The notes under the pieces: generated by a model
Database searches by the model: none
Seen by the model: the letters and a program-made list of their open reading frames with translations, nothing else
What the model was told of the DNA's origin: nothing
Assembly: GCF_047425875.1 (NCBI RefSeq)
Contig: NZ_CP179727.1
Location: 62,001-126,000, forward strand
DNA length: 64,000 bases
Source: Macrococcoides animalis
GTDB taxonomy: Bacteria > Bacillota > Bacilli > Staphylococcales > Staphylococcaceae
Direction: 5' to 3'
Shown here: one piece after another, positions 33,543-43,450 of the stretch
Layout: the number at the start of each line of letters is the position of its first letter
Position numbering within the stretch: the first letter of the stretch is position 1
Program-made: the position numbers and the translations under genes

Positions 33543-34768
33543 TCTGACCCCTCACTTGTTAAACAATACACAGTATGTAATGTACCTGTTTGTGCAATTG
33601 CTATGACATCTTCTTTGGTAACTTTATTAATGCCTTCAATCCAAGCTGCTTCACTTACATTCGCACCAAAAGTATTAGAAAATTCAATTTCTACAAACCC
33701 TTTAGGTCGATCTAAAGATTCTTTCTTTTGATTGATAATCATGCGTTTTGCTGTATATAACAATTGATCTTCAAATACACCATTTTTTATCTTATTAAAC
33801 TCATCAATAATCGTATCAATTGCTTGTACTCGTTTCTCTTGATTAACCCCTGATAACACATATAACATACCGCTTCGTGCATCAATTTGACTATGAATTT
33901 GGTATGCTAAACTTAATTTTTCACGCACATTTGTAAACAATAAACTAGATGGATCGCCACCAAATATTTGATTTAAAATGATAAACGAGAAGTAACTTGC
34001 TTCTGGATGGACTACATCAAATTTGAATCCCATATTAATACGTGCTTGTTTTGTCTCTATGTGTTCAACAATCGTTTGTGGTGCGTCATTCGCCTTTAAG
34101 TGTATGGGTAATAGTTCCACTTTGTTCGAATTCAAATTTAAATATTCTTGTGCTAAGCGTTCAATACGTAGTTCATTAACATCACCTACAACATAAAGAT
34201 GTATTTCATCATTTTTTATCATGTTCTGATATGCAGAATATACATCTTGACCCGTCACTAAATCAAGACGATTGATGTCACCAAAACTTGGGTTTTGCAT
34301 TGCTGAATCTTCAAACATTGATTTTAATAATTGATAAAAACCATATTGACCTAAATTTTCTTTAATAGCATCGTATTTATTTTTAAATAAATGTTTTTCT
34401 GTTTTGATTAAGTCCTCTTTAAAGGCACCATCTTGTGTATTAGGTGAAAACAAAACTTCATTTAGTAATTGAAAAGCTTTTTTTAGTACGTCTTCATTGA
34501 ATAAATATTTATCATTGATAACATCTATACCTAGTGTTATGACATGCGCATTATTCTGTTTGATAACGTGACTATATAAATGTGTCCCATAAAGGTGTGC
34601 TAAATGATTAATCATTGATTGTTCATCTGGGTACTTGGCTGAAGACTTTTGTATTAATTTTGAAAGGATTGCGCGCTCACTCATTGTCTTGATATCCAAT
34701 GGTGCTTTAAATTTTAATACGATTGAAACAGTCTTAAATTTATCAGTATTTAGTAAATTAATTGTCAT
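33539..34768 (-). CDS. M16 family peptidase homologue (YmfF type), no zinc motif
   Basis: A 409-residue insulinase-fold protein. Where the active partner has HxxEH this one reads HLAHLYG, so zinc is probably not bound. The R/Y-type C-terminal half (LSLAYQIHSQID near 300) typical of M16 is intact. It probably serves as the non-catalytic half of a heterodimer with the product of the overlapping downstream gene. It begins nine bases after the GntR regulator gene, in the ymf operon. Confidence 0.85.
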   Translation of the reverse strand: MTINLLNTDKFKTVSIVLKFKAPLDIKTMSERAILSKLIQKSSAKYPDEQSMINHLAHLYGTHLYSHVIKQNNAHVITLGIDVINDKYLFNEDVLKKAFQLLNEVLFSPNTQDGAFKEDLIKTEKHLFKNKYDAIKENLGQYGFYQLLKSMFEDSAMQNPSFGDINRLDLVTGQDVYSAYQNMIKNDEIHLYVVGDVNELRIERLAQEYLNLNSNKVELLPIHLKANDAPQTIVEHIETKQARINMGFKFDVVHPEASYFSFIILNQIFGGDPSSLLFTNVREKLSLAYQIHSQIDARSGMLYVLSGVNQEKRVQAIDTIIDEFNKIKNGVFEDQLLYTAKRMIINQKKESLDRPKGFVEIEFSNTFGANVSEAAWIEGINKVTKEDVIAIAQTGTLHTVYCLTSEGSE

Positions 34769-34777
34769 ACAATACTC

Positions 34778-35494
34778 CTAACTTTTCTTTGTACGTTTAA
34801 TTACGAATCGTACTTGACTTGATTTAAAGTAGTTTAATGAATATAAAATTGGTTCATCTTGTGCGTTATAATGAATTTGCTTAAATAATAATAGACTCTC
34901 TTCAGGTGTACATTGCAAAGCATTTGAAATATAAGGTTCATAGGCAATCGATTCAATTTCACTCTCTGCATATTCAACTATTAATTGTTTTGAGCGCCCC
35001 ATAATCTCAAGCAAAGAATGCGAGAGTATTTCCTGACTACCTTCCAAAAAGGCAACATTTATTTTATCTAAACAGTAGACTATTGGCTCTTCATTTGCAG
35101 TTCTTATTCGTTCAATAACAGTAATTTCACGCCCATCTTCAATTTTTAAAATGCGTTTATCATCGATTGAAGGTTGTTCAATATCATGACTAATCATAAG
35201 TGTACCTGCTGTGTGTCCCGCTAATTCAATCATACTTGTTATACTTTTTAATTCATCAATTGGATATAAAAATAATGGTTTTGATTTAATGTAGTAACCT
35301 TCTTGAAAATGTTCTGAAATAATTTGTTCAGTAACAAGTTCATGAAATGCTAATTCAATATCATCTCGTGACTTATTTAATGTTCTAGAAATTTCATATT
35401 GAGAGGGCAGCGGCTGATGTTTAACAAATGCACCGGAATCAATTTGTTCCAAAATCCAATCTTTAATATATACTACTTCTCTATTTACTGACAT
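34778..35494 (-). CDS. GntR-family regulator with UTRA domain (YmfC type)
   Basis: A 238-residue regulator: winged helix at about 5-70 (PLPSQYEISRTLNKSRDDIELAF in parts) and a UTRA effector-binding domain from about 90, containing R-I-R-T-A-N-E-E-P-I and the C-terminal ILYSLNYFKSSQVRF. HutC/FarR subgroup by domain layout. The ATG at 35494 follows GAGGTGAG. It sits between spoIIIE and the M16 pair and may control the ymf genes. Ligand unknown. Confidence 0.85.
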   Translation of the reverse strand: MSVNREVVYIKDWILEQIDSGAFVKHQPLPSQYEISRTLNKSRDDIELAFHELVTEQIISEHFQEGYYIKSKPLFLYPIDELKSITSMIELAGHTAGTLMISHDIEQPSIDDKRILKIEDGREITVIERIRTANEEPIVYCLDKINVAFLEGSQEILSHSLLEIMGRSKQLIVEYAESEIESIAYEPYISNALQCTPEESLLLFKQIHYNAQDEPILYSLNYFKSSQVRFVIKRTKKS

Positions 35495-35504
35495 GCCTCT
35501 CACC

Positions 35505-37805
35505 TCATTCTAATTCTTCATTATAATCTACTAGTACTTGACGTGGCTTACTGCCTGTTGTCGGACCAATTACACCGTTTGCTTCTAGTTCATCGATTAA
35601 CCTTGCAGCTCTATTATAACCGATTCTAAATTGACGTTGTAGTAAGCTTGCAGAAGCTTTTTGTTTTTCTACTACGAATAGATAGGCATCCATATACAAC
35701 TCATCTTCAGATTCACCTTGTGTAGTTGGCTCTTCTGATGGTTCAAGCGATTTGATGTAGTTAGCAGATTGTTGCTGGCAAACAAAATGGACAACATCTT
35801 CAACTTCTTTATCTGAAAGGAACGCTCCTTGAATACGCTTCGGTTTCGATTCGCCGTATGGTAAATACAACATATCACCTTTACCGAGTAACTTTTCAGC
35901 CCCTTGCATATCTAAAATGGTTCTTGAGTCAACTGCAGAACTCACACTAAAAGCAATACGTGATGGGATATTTGCTTTTATTAATCCTGTAATTACGTCT
36001 ACTGATGGGCGTTGAGTCGCAATAATTAAATGAATTCCTGCGGCACGTGCCATTTGTGCAAGACGCATAATCGCAGCTTCAACATCTTTACTAGCAACCA
36101 TCATTAAATCAGCTAATTCATCGACAATAACAACAATATACGGTAACTCAGCATTTTTTTCACCAAGCTCATCGTTTTGACACTTTAAATAATTGTTATA
36201 TCCTTTAATATTACGAGTACCCGTATGACTAAACAAATCATAACGACGTTCCATCTCACCTACAATTTTTTGCAACGCTTGTGCAGCTTTTTGTGGATTC
36301 GTAACAACTGGCGTCAATAAGTGTGGTACACCGTTATATACATTTAATTCTACCATTTTAGGGTCGATCATCATGAGTTTTACTTCATGTGGCTTTGCAT
36401 GCATTAAAATGCTTGTAATTATTCCATTAATACAAACAGATTTACCACTACCTGTTGCCCCAGCAACAAGTAAATGAGGCATTTTATCAAGTTCTGCTGT
36501 TATTGCTTCGCCACTAATATCTCTACCAAGTACAACTTTTAATTTATTCTCTTCTACTGGAGATGCTTCAATTACTTCACGTAATGTAACCATTGAAATC
36601 GAACTGTTAGGTACTTCTATACCCACTGCAGATTTCCCTGGAATTGGTGCTTCAATACGTATATCTTTCGCAGCTAAAGCAAGTGCAATATCATTATGTA
36701 AATTAACAATGCGACTCACTTTTACTCCCATTGCCGGTTGTATTTCATATTGTGTTACTGCCGGACCGATACGAATTTGAGAAACTTTCGCATTCACACC
36801 GAAATTTTTAAGCGTCGATTCTAAAAGTTGACCTCGCTTTTTCACAGCTTGCATATTTGATTTAGCTTTAGCTGCAGCAGGTGATAACAATGTAATTGGA
36901 GGAAGTTCGTAATGTAAATTTTCAAATTCACTCGTTTCACTGTGTTCTGCGGGAGCATCAATTTCTGTTGTGTTGGTTTGTTTAGATTCTGTTGGTTTTT
37001 GATATTCTCTTTTCGGTTGTTTCTCTTTTTCTGATACATCTATCTCTTCTTTATTTGTAACATCATTTTCAATGACATGATTACCATCATAAATTGGAAT
37101 TTCATCTTCTGGATAGTGCTCAATTTCAGGCTCAACAGATGTGATTTCTGGTAAATTCGATACATCTCTAACTGTTTGATTCATTTTTCTTTCATTTCGT
37201 TGTTGTAGTTGTGTTTTAGCTTGTTGTGTTAGTGTTTTCGTTTTATTCACTTGATATAATAAAAACTTTTGCGCTGTATTACGGATTGATTGACCTAATA
37301 TAAGAACGACACTTAGTACTATCATAATAATAGATAATAAAAGTGCACCAAAAACACTTAATAATGTAGAAAATATTGAATCAAATAAAAATCCAATCAT
37401 TCCACCACCGAAGAAATGAATACCTGATTTTGATTGTAATTCAAAAATTTTATCGAATACTGGTGGAACAGGTTTTCCTTGTATAAAGTGTTGAATGATT
37501 TGCATAAATGAAGGTGTACTTATAAGTAATAATAACCAACCATTAACACGACGATTCATAGGAATCCACTTGTTGTTCACCGCATAATACAGTGTAATTA
37601 AACCAATTAGTATATAAGCATAAAAACGAGCCGATCCAAAAATATAAGTCATAAAACTATCTATTCCCACACCTAAAAGACCAAATTGAAATACTCCTAG
37701 TAATAAAAATGCGATTATCGTAATAGATATAATAAAACGATAGGGTTCATTATTTTTATTTCTTGTTGCTTTTTTCTTTCGAGGAGCTTTTTTCTTAACT
37801 GCCAT
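35505..37805 (-). CDS. spoIIIE: FtsK/SpoIIIE-family DNA translocase
   Basis: A 766-residue DNA pump at the division septum. There is a Lys-rich N-terminus, four membrane segments in about 20-180, a charged linker to about 310, then the RecA-like motor with GATGSGKSVCING (Walker A) and VIVDELADLMM (Walker B). The C-terminal gamma winged helix (LLQRQFRIGYNRAARLID) reads orienting DNA sequences. S. aureus has two paralogues; the one next to rnjB is the SpoIIIE type, so I use that name. The ATG at 37805 follows AGGTGA; an in-frame GTG nine bases earlier overlaps the SD. Confidence 0.92.
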   Translation of the reverse strand: MAVKKKAPRKKKATRNKNNEPYRFIISITIIAFLLLGVFQFGLLGVGIDSFMTYIFGSARFYAYILIGLITLYYAVNNKWIPMNRRVNGWLLLLISTPSFMQIIQHFIQGKPVPPVFDKIFELQSKSGIHFFGGGMIGFLFDSIFSTLLSVFGALLLSIIMIVLSVVLILGQSIRNTAQKFLLYQVNKTKTLTQQAKTQLQQRNERKMNQTVRDVSNLPEITSVEPEIEHYPEDEIPIYDGNHVIENDVTNKEEIDVSEKEKQPKREYQKPTESKQTNTTEIDAPAEHSETSEFENLHYELPPITLLSPAAAKAKSNMQAVKKRGQLLESTLKNFGVNAKVSQIRIGPAVTQYEIQPAMGVKVSRIVNLHNDIALALAAKDIRIEAPIPGKSAVGIEVPNSSISMVTLREVIEASPVEENKLKVVLGRDISGEAITAELDKMPHLLVAGATGSGKSVCINGIITSILMHAKPHEVKLMMIDPKMVELNVYNGVPHLLTPVVTNPQKAAQALQKIVGEMERRYDLFSHTGTRNIKGYNNYLKCQNDELGEKNAELPYIVVIVDELADLMMVASKDVEAAIMRLAQMARAAGIHLIIATQRPSVDVITGLIKANIPSRIAFSVSSAVDSRTILDMQGAEKLLGKGDMLYLPYGESKPKRIQGAFLSDKEVEDVVHFVCQQQSANYIKSLEPSEEPTTQGESEDELYMDAYLFVVEKQKASASLLQRQFRIGYNRAARLIDELEANGVIGPTTGSKPRQVLVDYNEELE

Positions 37806-37825
37806 AAAATTCACCTGCTTTATAT

Positions 37826-37865
37826 AAACAAATAAACAAGCTAAAGATAGCTTGTTTATTTGTTT
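37826..37865 (-). terminator. Terminator of rnjB
   Basis: A perfect 18-bp stem (37826-37843 with 37848-37865), AT-rich with a CAAGC core. Little T-run follows on the minus strand, so termination may be partial and allow some reading into spoIIIE. Confidence 0.65.
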
Positions 37866-37872
37866 ATTTTGT

Positions 37873-39546
37873 TTAGATTTCTGAAATAACTGGTATAATC
37901 ATCGGACGACGTTTAGTATTTTCGTATAGAAATTTACCTAGTTTGTCGCGCATTTCTTGTTTAATTTCAGACCATTCAATTCTATTTCGCATTAACCCAC
38001 TTTCAACGATTTCACGCACTTTTTCTTCCGCTTCGCGCATTAATTCTTCACTTTCACGTACATATACAAAACCACGTGATTGAATTTGTGGACCCGCTAC
38101 AATACGGCGGTTTTTAGGGTCTAGTGTAACAACTGCTATGAAAATACCGTCTTCACTTAATAAGCGTCTATCACGTAACACGATATTACCCACGTCACCG
38201 ACACCGATACCATCAATTAAAACGTTTCCTGCAGGTACTTTTTCATTCGCTAACATACGTTCACCATCAAAGTTAATCACATCCCCTTTTTCAAGTAAGA
38301 AGATATGTTCAGGTAAAACACCAGCTTCAGCTGCTAGTTTCGCATGCGCAATTTGCATTTTAAATTCACCTTGGACTGGAACGAAGTAAGTTGGTTTCAT
38401 TAAGTTCAACATTAATTTTAATTCTTCCATACATCCATGTCCTGAAGCATGAATCTTTTTATTTGTAGGAACGACATGTGCACCTGCTTTCACTAAGTGG
38501 TTAATCGTAGAGCCTAATATTACTTCCATACTTGATGATGGTGTTGTAGTAATAAACACTGTATCACCTTCATCAATATTTAAAATGTTGTGTTTTTGTA
38601 ATGCCATTTGCGCTAATGCTTCTATAGGTTCTCCTTGAGAACCCGTAGAAATGATAATTAATTCGTTCTTCGGATATTTTTCAACATCCTTTATTGGAAT
38701 TAACAATTGTTCTTTAATATCAAAATAGCCTAACTTACGTGCAATATTAAATGAAGATTCTAAAGATTTTCCTAAAAATGAAACTTTGCGATTTAAACGC
38801 GCAGCAGCATTTAAAACTTGTTGAATTCTAATAAAGTTAGATGCATAGCATGAAACAATAATACGCCCTTGTGCTTTTGCAAACTCATCTACTATATGGC
38901 TTTCAATTACATTTTCAGGTGTATTATATCCTGGCTTTTCTGCTTCAGTAGAATCACTGATAAGCATCAAAACGCCTTTATTACCGATTTGACCCATTTT
39001 GGTGATATCAGGCGCATATGCACCTGTCATACTTTGATCAAACTTAAATTCTCCTGTATAAACAACTGCACCTTGAGATGTATGAATAACAATCCCTAAT
39101 GCATCTGGAATGCTGTGTGTCGTACTAAAGAATGAAACGTTAACATTTTTAAAGCGCATGATAGAGTTATTGTTAACGGTATAGTATTTAATTTTCTTTG
39201 TGACTTTCGCTTCACGCATTTGATCTTTTACAAGCGCAATCGTTAAACGTGAACCATATATTGGTGCATCTACACGATCAATTATGTAACGTAATGCTCC
39301 AATTGCATCTTGATGACCATGACTTAAGAAAATGCCCTTTAATTTATCTTTGTTTTCTAGAACATAATTAATATCAGGAATAACAACATCTATTCCTAAC
39401 ATTTCGTCTTCAGGAAACATTAAACCTGCATCTAACATAAACATTTCATCATCCACTTCAACGATGTACATGTTTTTAGCTATCTCTCCGACCCCACCTA
39501 AAGGTGTCATTCTTATATGATGATTTTCTTTTTTATCTTTGTTCAA
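37873..39546 (-). CDS. rnjB: Ribonuclease J2
   Basis: A 557-residue metallo-beta-lactamase/beta-CASP RNase, the partner of RNase J1 in mRNA decay and rRNA maturation. The lactamase motif reads HGHQDA where the active J1 enzyme has HGHxDH, so metal binding and activity are weak, as known for J2. The beta-CASP part has DSTEAEKPG and KIHASGHG. The start is TTG at 39546, seven bases after AGGAGG, giving the same length as I recall for S. aureus RNase J2. An ATG at 39567 is in frame but overlaps that SD. Confidence 0.93.
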   Translation of the reverse strand: MNKDKKENHHIRMTPLGGVGEIAKNMYIVEVDDEMFMLDAGLMFPEDEMLGIDVVIPDINYVLENKDKLKGIFLSHGHQDAIGALRYIIDRVDAPIYGSRLTIALVKDQMREAKVTKKIKYYTVNNNSIMRFKNVNVSFFSTTHSIPDALGIVIHTSQGAVVYTGEFKFDQSMTGAYAPDITKMGQIGNKGVLMLISDSTEAEKPGYNTPENVIESHIVDEFAKAQGRIIVSCYASNFIRIQQVLNAAARLNRKVSFLGKSLESSFNIARKLGYFDIKEQLLIPIKDVEKYPKNELIIISTGSQGEPIEALAQMALQKHNILNIDEGDTVFITTTPSSSMEVILGSTINHLVKAGAHVVPTNKKIHASGHGCMEELKLMLNLMKPTYFVPVQGEFKMQIAHAKLAAEAGVLPEHIFLLEKGDVINFDGERMLANEKVPAGNVLIDGIGVGDVGNIVLRDRRLLSEDGIFIAVVTLDPKNRRIVAGPQIQSRGFVYVRESEELMREAEEKVREIVESGLMRNRIEWSEIKQEMRDKLGKFLYENTKRRPMIIPVISEI

Positions 39547-39623
39547 AATATTTCCTCCTAAATTCATTCACCCGTTCAATTCATACTCTTTCATTATAAG
39601 CTATTTACAGATTAATTAACAAT

Positions 39624-39652
39624 AAAAAAAGCGAGCAGAATGTTCTACTCGC
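39624..39652 (-). terminator. Terminator of the mlpA-type unit
   Basis: GCGAGTAGAA-ca-TTCTGCTCGC stem on the minus strand followed by T7. It separates the peptidase/84-aa pair from rnjB. Confidence 0.9.
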
Positions 39653-39658
39653 CAAAAC

Positions 39659-39913
39659 TTATTTTTGTAGTTCCATTTTGAAATCTCCGCCCGCTACTGT
39701 GTAGTGCGTTAATTTTAAATCTTTTGAATGATAACGGTCTGTTTCACCTTTAAATAATACGATTTCTACTGGTTCATTTTTAGCTTCAATTTGTTTGAAT
39801 AATAAACCAACATCACCATTAGATGTCGAAATTTTTAATAATTCCTCATCAACTGAAAAACGACCATCTGTAACAAATTCATGATTATTTACTTGAATTT
39901 TATCAAATACCAT
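39659..39913 (-). CDS. Unrecognised 84-aa protein
   Basis: A small soluble protein of beta-strand/turn character (VFDKIQVNNHEFVTDGRF... and a C-terminal THYTVAGGDFKMELQ). I recognise no domain, and it does not resemble the PRC-type YmxH found near mlpA in B. subtilis. The ATG at 39913 follows AAGGAGATG. It lies 63 bases downstream of the M16 peptidase gene with no hairpin between, and is followed at once by a strong terminator, so the two are probably cotranscribed. Confidence 0.75.
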   Translation of the reverse strand: MVFDKIQVNNHEFVTDGRFSVDEELLKISTSNGDVGLLFKQIEAKNEPVEIVLFKGETDRYHSKDLKLTHYTVAGGDFKMELQK

Positions 39914-39976
39914 TTGCTTTCATCTCCTTGTATACGTTTACATTTCTATTATACAGTGAAATTTTAAACTTGCCAA

Positions 39977-41170
39977 TCATTGCGGTAATAATTGATACGT
40001 TGCAGTGGTATTTTTAAATATTTTTAAAACCTCATTTACCGCATCAAGCTCAACCTCATTGATTTGATTTTCAATAGATGCTATATCTATAATCTTATCG
40101 TACAGCAACATACTCTTACCCATATGCTCTAAAATTGATCCGTCATAATCTAAATTCATATGTAAATTTGTAATTAAATATTGTTTTGTTTTATCGAGTA
40201 GTGCTTGGTCAATTCCATTTACTAATGATTGATGTATTTCACGAATAATCGACAGACATTTTTCAACATTATCACCATCCGTTGCAAAGTATGTATACAA
40301 TACGCCACCTGACTTATAACTATCAACTGAGGAATAAAGACTATAACATAGTCCCTCTTCTTCACGTAATTTTCTGAAAAGCAAACTTGTCATTGAACCT
40401 CCATATAAGTTATTAATAATTTCATATATGGGTTGCTTCTCATCTAAGTAACTCACACCATCATGTGCTAATATAACATGTGCTTGCTCTAATCCAACTT
40501 TATAATGCGTCATGTTACAAGGCGTCATCCTAAATTGATGTGTTGAAATAAATTTGCTTTGTCCAGTAACATCATTAAATGCATCATAAATACTCAGTAC
40601 ATCGTTTCCAACATATGAAAGAATCATATTATCAGGTTGATAAAATTGTTGATAAAATTGTTGTAGGTCTTGTTTAGTAATAGACTTAACCGAGTCTTCA
40701 GTTCCAAGTATTGTTGTTTGATAAGCTGTTTGATTAAATAAAGTTGCTTCGAAGCGTTCAAATGCATTTTCCTCATCATCATCTTCAATCATCTTAATCT
40801 CTTCAAGTATAACAAGACGTTCTTTTTCTAGTTCATCTGCATCAAATGTAGCGGCAAAAAGCATTTCTTTTAGTAATTCAATTGCTTTTTGTTCGAATCG
40901 TTTCAATGTTTTCACAGAATAACAAGTATATGTTTTAGTAGTATAAGCATTTACTTCTCCTCCAATTGCATCAATCGCTTCTGACAATGCTTTAAAAGGA
41001 TAGTTAGCTGTACCTTTAAACACCATGTGCTCTATAAAATGCGCAATACCATTGGGAAAATTCACTTCATCTGCAGTTCCTACTTTGACATACATCGCAA
41101 TATGAACAATTTGCATCGGTGTTGTATGATGTACTACAGTCATTTTATTTTTTAATATCTTATGCTCCAA
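39977..41170 (-). CDS. mlpA: M16 family zinc peptidase (MlpA type)
   Basis: A 397-residue processing-peptidase-like protein with HFIEH (about 44-48) and EEIKMIEDD supplying the distal Glu (about 121-129). In B. subtilis mlpA (ymxG) lies just downstream of pnp, as here, and its product affects extracellular protease levels. The start is TTG at 41170, six bases after AGAGGG. It is the third M16 gene in the window and is single-chain, unlike the pair at 32268-34768. As I recall, S. aureus has rnjB directly after pnp. Confidence 0.85.
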   Translation of the reverse strand: MEHKILKNKMTVVHHTTPMQIVHIAMYVKVGTADEVNFPNGIAHFIEHMVFKGTANYPFKALSEAIDAIGGEVNAYTTKTYTCYSVKTLKRFEQKAIELLKEMLFAATFDADELEKERLVILEEIKMIEDDDEENAFERFEATLFNQTAYQTTILGTEDSVKSITKQDLQQFYQQFYQPDNMILSYVGNDVLSIYDAFNDVTGQSKFISTHQFRMTPCNMTHYKVGLEQAHVILAHDGVSYLDEKQPIYEIINNLYGGSMTSLLFRKLREEEGLCYSLYSSVDSYKSGGVLYTYFATDGDNVEKCLSIIREIHQSLVNGIDQALLDKTKQYLITNLHMNLDYDGSILEHMGKSMLLYDKIIDIASIENQINEVELDAVNEVLKIFKNTTATYQLLPQ

Positions 41171-41196
41171 ATATAACCCTCTATTTCTAAAAATAT

Positions 41197-41223
41197 GAGA
41201 CTATCGCATAAAGCGGTAGTCTC
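41197..41223 (-). terminator. Terminator of pnp
   Basis: GAGACTACCGC-tttat-GCGATAGTCTC stem (one mismatch) followed on the minus strand by ATATTTTTAG. Confidence 0.8.
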
Positions 41224-41230
41224 ACCATTT

Positions 41231-43339
41231 TTATTTTTCTTCTGTTTTACTCTCTTCTTCTAATAATACTTTACGTGATGCATTCACACGGCCTTGTCTA
41301 TCAATCTCAGTAACTTTTACTAAGAATTGATCGCCCATTTTAATCACATCTTCAACTTTGTTAACACGTTCCTTCGATAATTGTGAAATATGCACTAACG
41401 CATCTTTTCCTGGGAATATTTCAACGAAAGCACCGAATTTTTCAATTCTTTTTACTGTTGACATGTATATTTCGCCGACTTTTGCTTCACGGACGATATT
41501 TTCGATTAATTTTTGTGCTTCAGCAATCATCGCTTCATCACTAGAACCGATAAATACTGTTCCATCTTGCTCGATATCTAATTTAACACCTGTAGCATCG
41601 ATAATTTCATTAATCTTCTTACCACCAGGTCCGATAACATCTCTAATTTTATCAGGATTAATATGGATGATTTTAATTTTGGGTGCATATGGGCTAAGTG
41701 ACGATCTTGGTTCACTAATTGTTGCCATCATGTGTTCCATAATATGCAAACGACCAATACGCGCTTGTTCTAAAGCTTCACGTAAAATATCTTCTGATAA
41801 TCCGTCAATCTTTATATCCATTTGAATCGCTGTAATTCCATCAGCAGTACCTGCTACTTTAAAGTCCATATCTCCTAAAGCATCTTCCATCCCTTGGATA
41901 TCAGATAATATTGTGTAATGTTCATCTTTTTTTACTAATCCCATTGCTATTCCTGCTACGGGAGCTTTAATTGGTACACCGGCATCCAATAAAGCAAGTG
42001 TAGAACCACAAATTGATGCTTGAGAACTTGATCCATTAGATTCTAATACTTCAGACACAACTCGAATTGTGTACGGAAATTCTTTCTCATCAGGTATTAC
42101 TTGTAATAGTGCACGTTCACCTAATGCACCATGACCGATTTCACGACGACCTGGTCCACGAACGGGTCCTGTTTCACCGACAGAGAAGTTCGGAAAGTTA
42201 TAGTGATGCATGTATCGCTTCTCATCTTCTACACCTAAACCATCAATAATTTGATGTTCACCTAATGCACCTAAAGTTGCAATAGATAATGCTTGTGTTT
42301 GTCCACGTGTAAACAAACCTGATCCGTGTGCACGTGGTAATAAACCAACTTCTGAAGATAACGGTCGAATTTCATCAGGACGACGACCATCAGGACGTAC
42401 TTTATCTTCTGTGATTTGACGACGAACTTCAGCTTTTACTAATGCGTCGAATGTTTTATTTACAACTGCAATAACTTCTTCACCTTGCTCTTGGAAGTTT
42501 TCAACGATTTGTACTTTGATTGCTGTAATTTTCTCTTCACGCTCTTGTTTTTCTTGTGTTTGAATCGCTGCTGCTAAGTTTAATGCTTCAGCTTGTGATG
42601 TAACAGCATCTTCAACTTCAGTGTTTGCTGCAGCAGGTATAAATTCTTTTTTAACCGGATTTAGTTCAGTAATAATTTCTTTTTGGAATTCAACTAACTT
42701 TTTAATTTCGTTATGACCAAACATAATTGCTTCTAACATTTTTTCTTCAGTAACTTCTTTAGCTCCTGCTTCAACCATGTTGACTGCATCAATGTTACCT
42801 GCAACTTGTAAATCTAAAACTGAAGCTGCACGTTGTTCAACATTAGGGTTAATAATGAATTCATCGTTAATTAAACCTACATTTACACCCGCAATTGGAC
42901 CTTCAAAAGGAATATCTGAAACAGAAAGTGCCATAGATGAACCTATCATTGCAGCCATTTCTGGTGAGTTGTTTGGATCTACACTCATAACGATAGATAT
43001 CACTTGAATATCATTTCTATAACCTTTCGGAAATAACGGGCGAATCGGTCTATCAATTAAACGAGAAGTTAATGTGGCATCTTCACCAGGTCGACCTTCA
43101 CGTTTATTAAAGCCACCAGGAATTTTACCTGCAGCATATAATTTTTCTTCATAATTTACCATTAACGGGAAGAAGTCCACATCTCTTGGTTCTTTACTTG
43201 CAGTTGCTGTCGATAATACGACAGTGTCCCCGTAACGAACGAGTACTGCCCCGTTTGCTTGTTTAGCAAGTTGACCTGTTTCGATTGTTAGTGGACGGCC
43301 AGCCCATTCTGTAGTAAACACTTTTTTCTCTTGAGACAT
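41231..43339 (-). CDS. pnp: Polyribonucleotide nucleotidyltransferase (PNPase)
   Basis: A 702-residue phosphorolytic 3'-5' exonuclease. Two RNase PH-like cores (about 10-225 and 310-550; GKIPGGFNKREGRP near 77, FPNFSVGETGPVRGPGRREIG in parts near 375) flank an all-alpha linker. The KH domain (DVIGPGGKKINEI near 565) and the S1 domain (GEIYMSTVKRIEKFGAFVE in parts near 620) follow. Homotrimeric, part of RNA degradation with RNases Y and J. The ATG at 43339 follows GAGAGGAAG. It is downstream of rpsO past an intrinsic terminator. Confidence 0.98.
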   Translation of the reverse strand: MSQEKKVFTTEWAGRPLTIETGQLAKQANGAVLVRYGDTVVLSTATASKEPRDVDFFPLMVNYEEKLYAAGKIPGGFNKREGRPGEDATLTSRLIDRPIRPLFPKGYRNDIQVISIVMSVDPNNSPEMAAMIGSSMALSVSDIPFEGPIAGVNVGLINDEFIINPNVEQRAASVLDLQVAGNIDAVNMVEAGAKEVTEEKMLEAIMFGHNEIKKLVEFQKEIITELNPVKKEFIPAAANTEVEDAVTSQAEALNLAAAIQTQEKQEREEKITAIKVQIVENFQEQGEEVIAVVNKTFDALVKAEVRRQITEDKVRPDGRRPDEIRPLSSEVGLLPRAHGSGLFTRGQTQALSIATLGALGEHQIIDGLGVEDEKRYMHHYNFPNFSVGETGPVRGPGRREIGHGALGERALLQVIPDEKEFPYTIRVVSEVLESNGSSSQASICGSTLALLDAGVPIKAPVAGIAMGLVKKDEHYTILSDIQGMEDALGDMDFKVAGTADGITAIQMDIKIDGLSEDILREALEQARIGRLHIMEHMMATISEPRSSLSPYAPKIKIIHINPDKIRDVIGPGGKKINEIIDATGVKLDIEQDGTVFIGSSDEAMIAEAQKLIENIVREAKVGEIYMSTVKRIEKFGAFVEIFPGKDALVHISQLSKERVNKVEDVIKMGDQFLVKVTEIDRQGRVNASRKVLLEEESKTEEK

Positions 43340-43410
43340 TTATATCTTCCTCTCTTAACGTATATCCTTAATAATACCACGTCAGTGGTCCTATTGTCAC
43401 AAATTGCATA

Positions 43411-43440
43411 AAAAAAGAGCACAAATTAATTTGTGCTCTT
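43411..43440 (-). terminator. Terminator between rpsO and pnp
   Basis: AAGAGCACAAA-ttaa-TTTGTGCTCTT stem followed on the minus strand by T6. Confidence 0.92.
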
Positions 43441-43450
43441 AGTGTTAAAA

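Noticed and set aside
41358..41825. 155-codon plus-strand ORF opposite pnp
   Set aside because: Lies entirely antisense to highly conserved PNPase KH/S1 codons; no SD or family resemblance. Shadow of the real gene.
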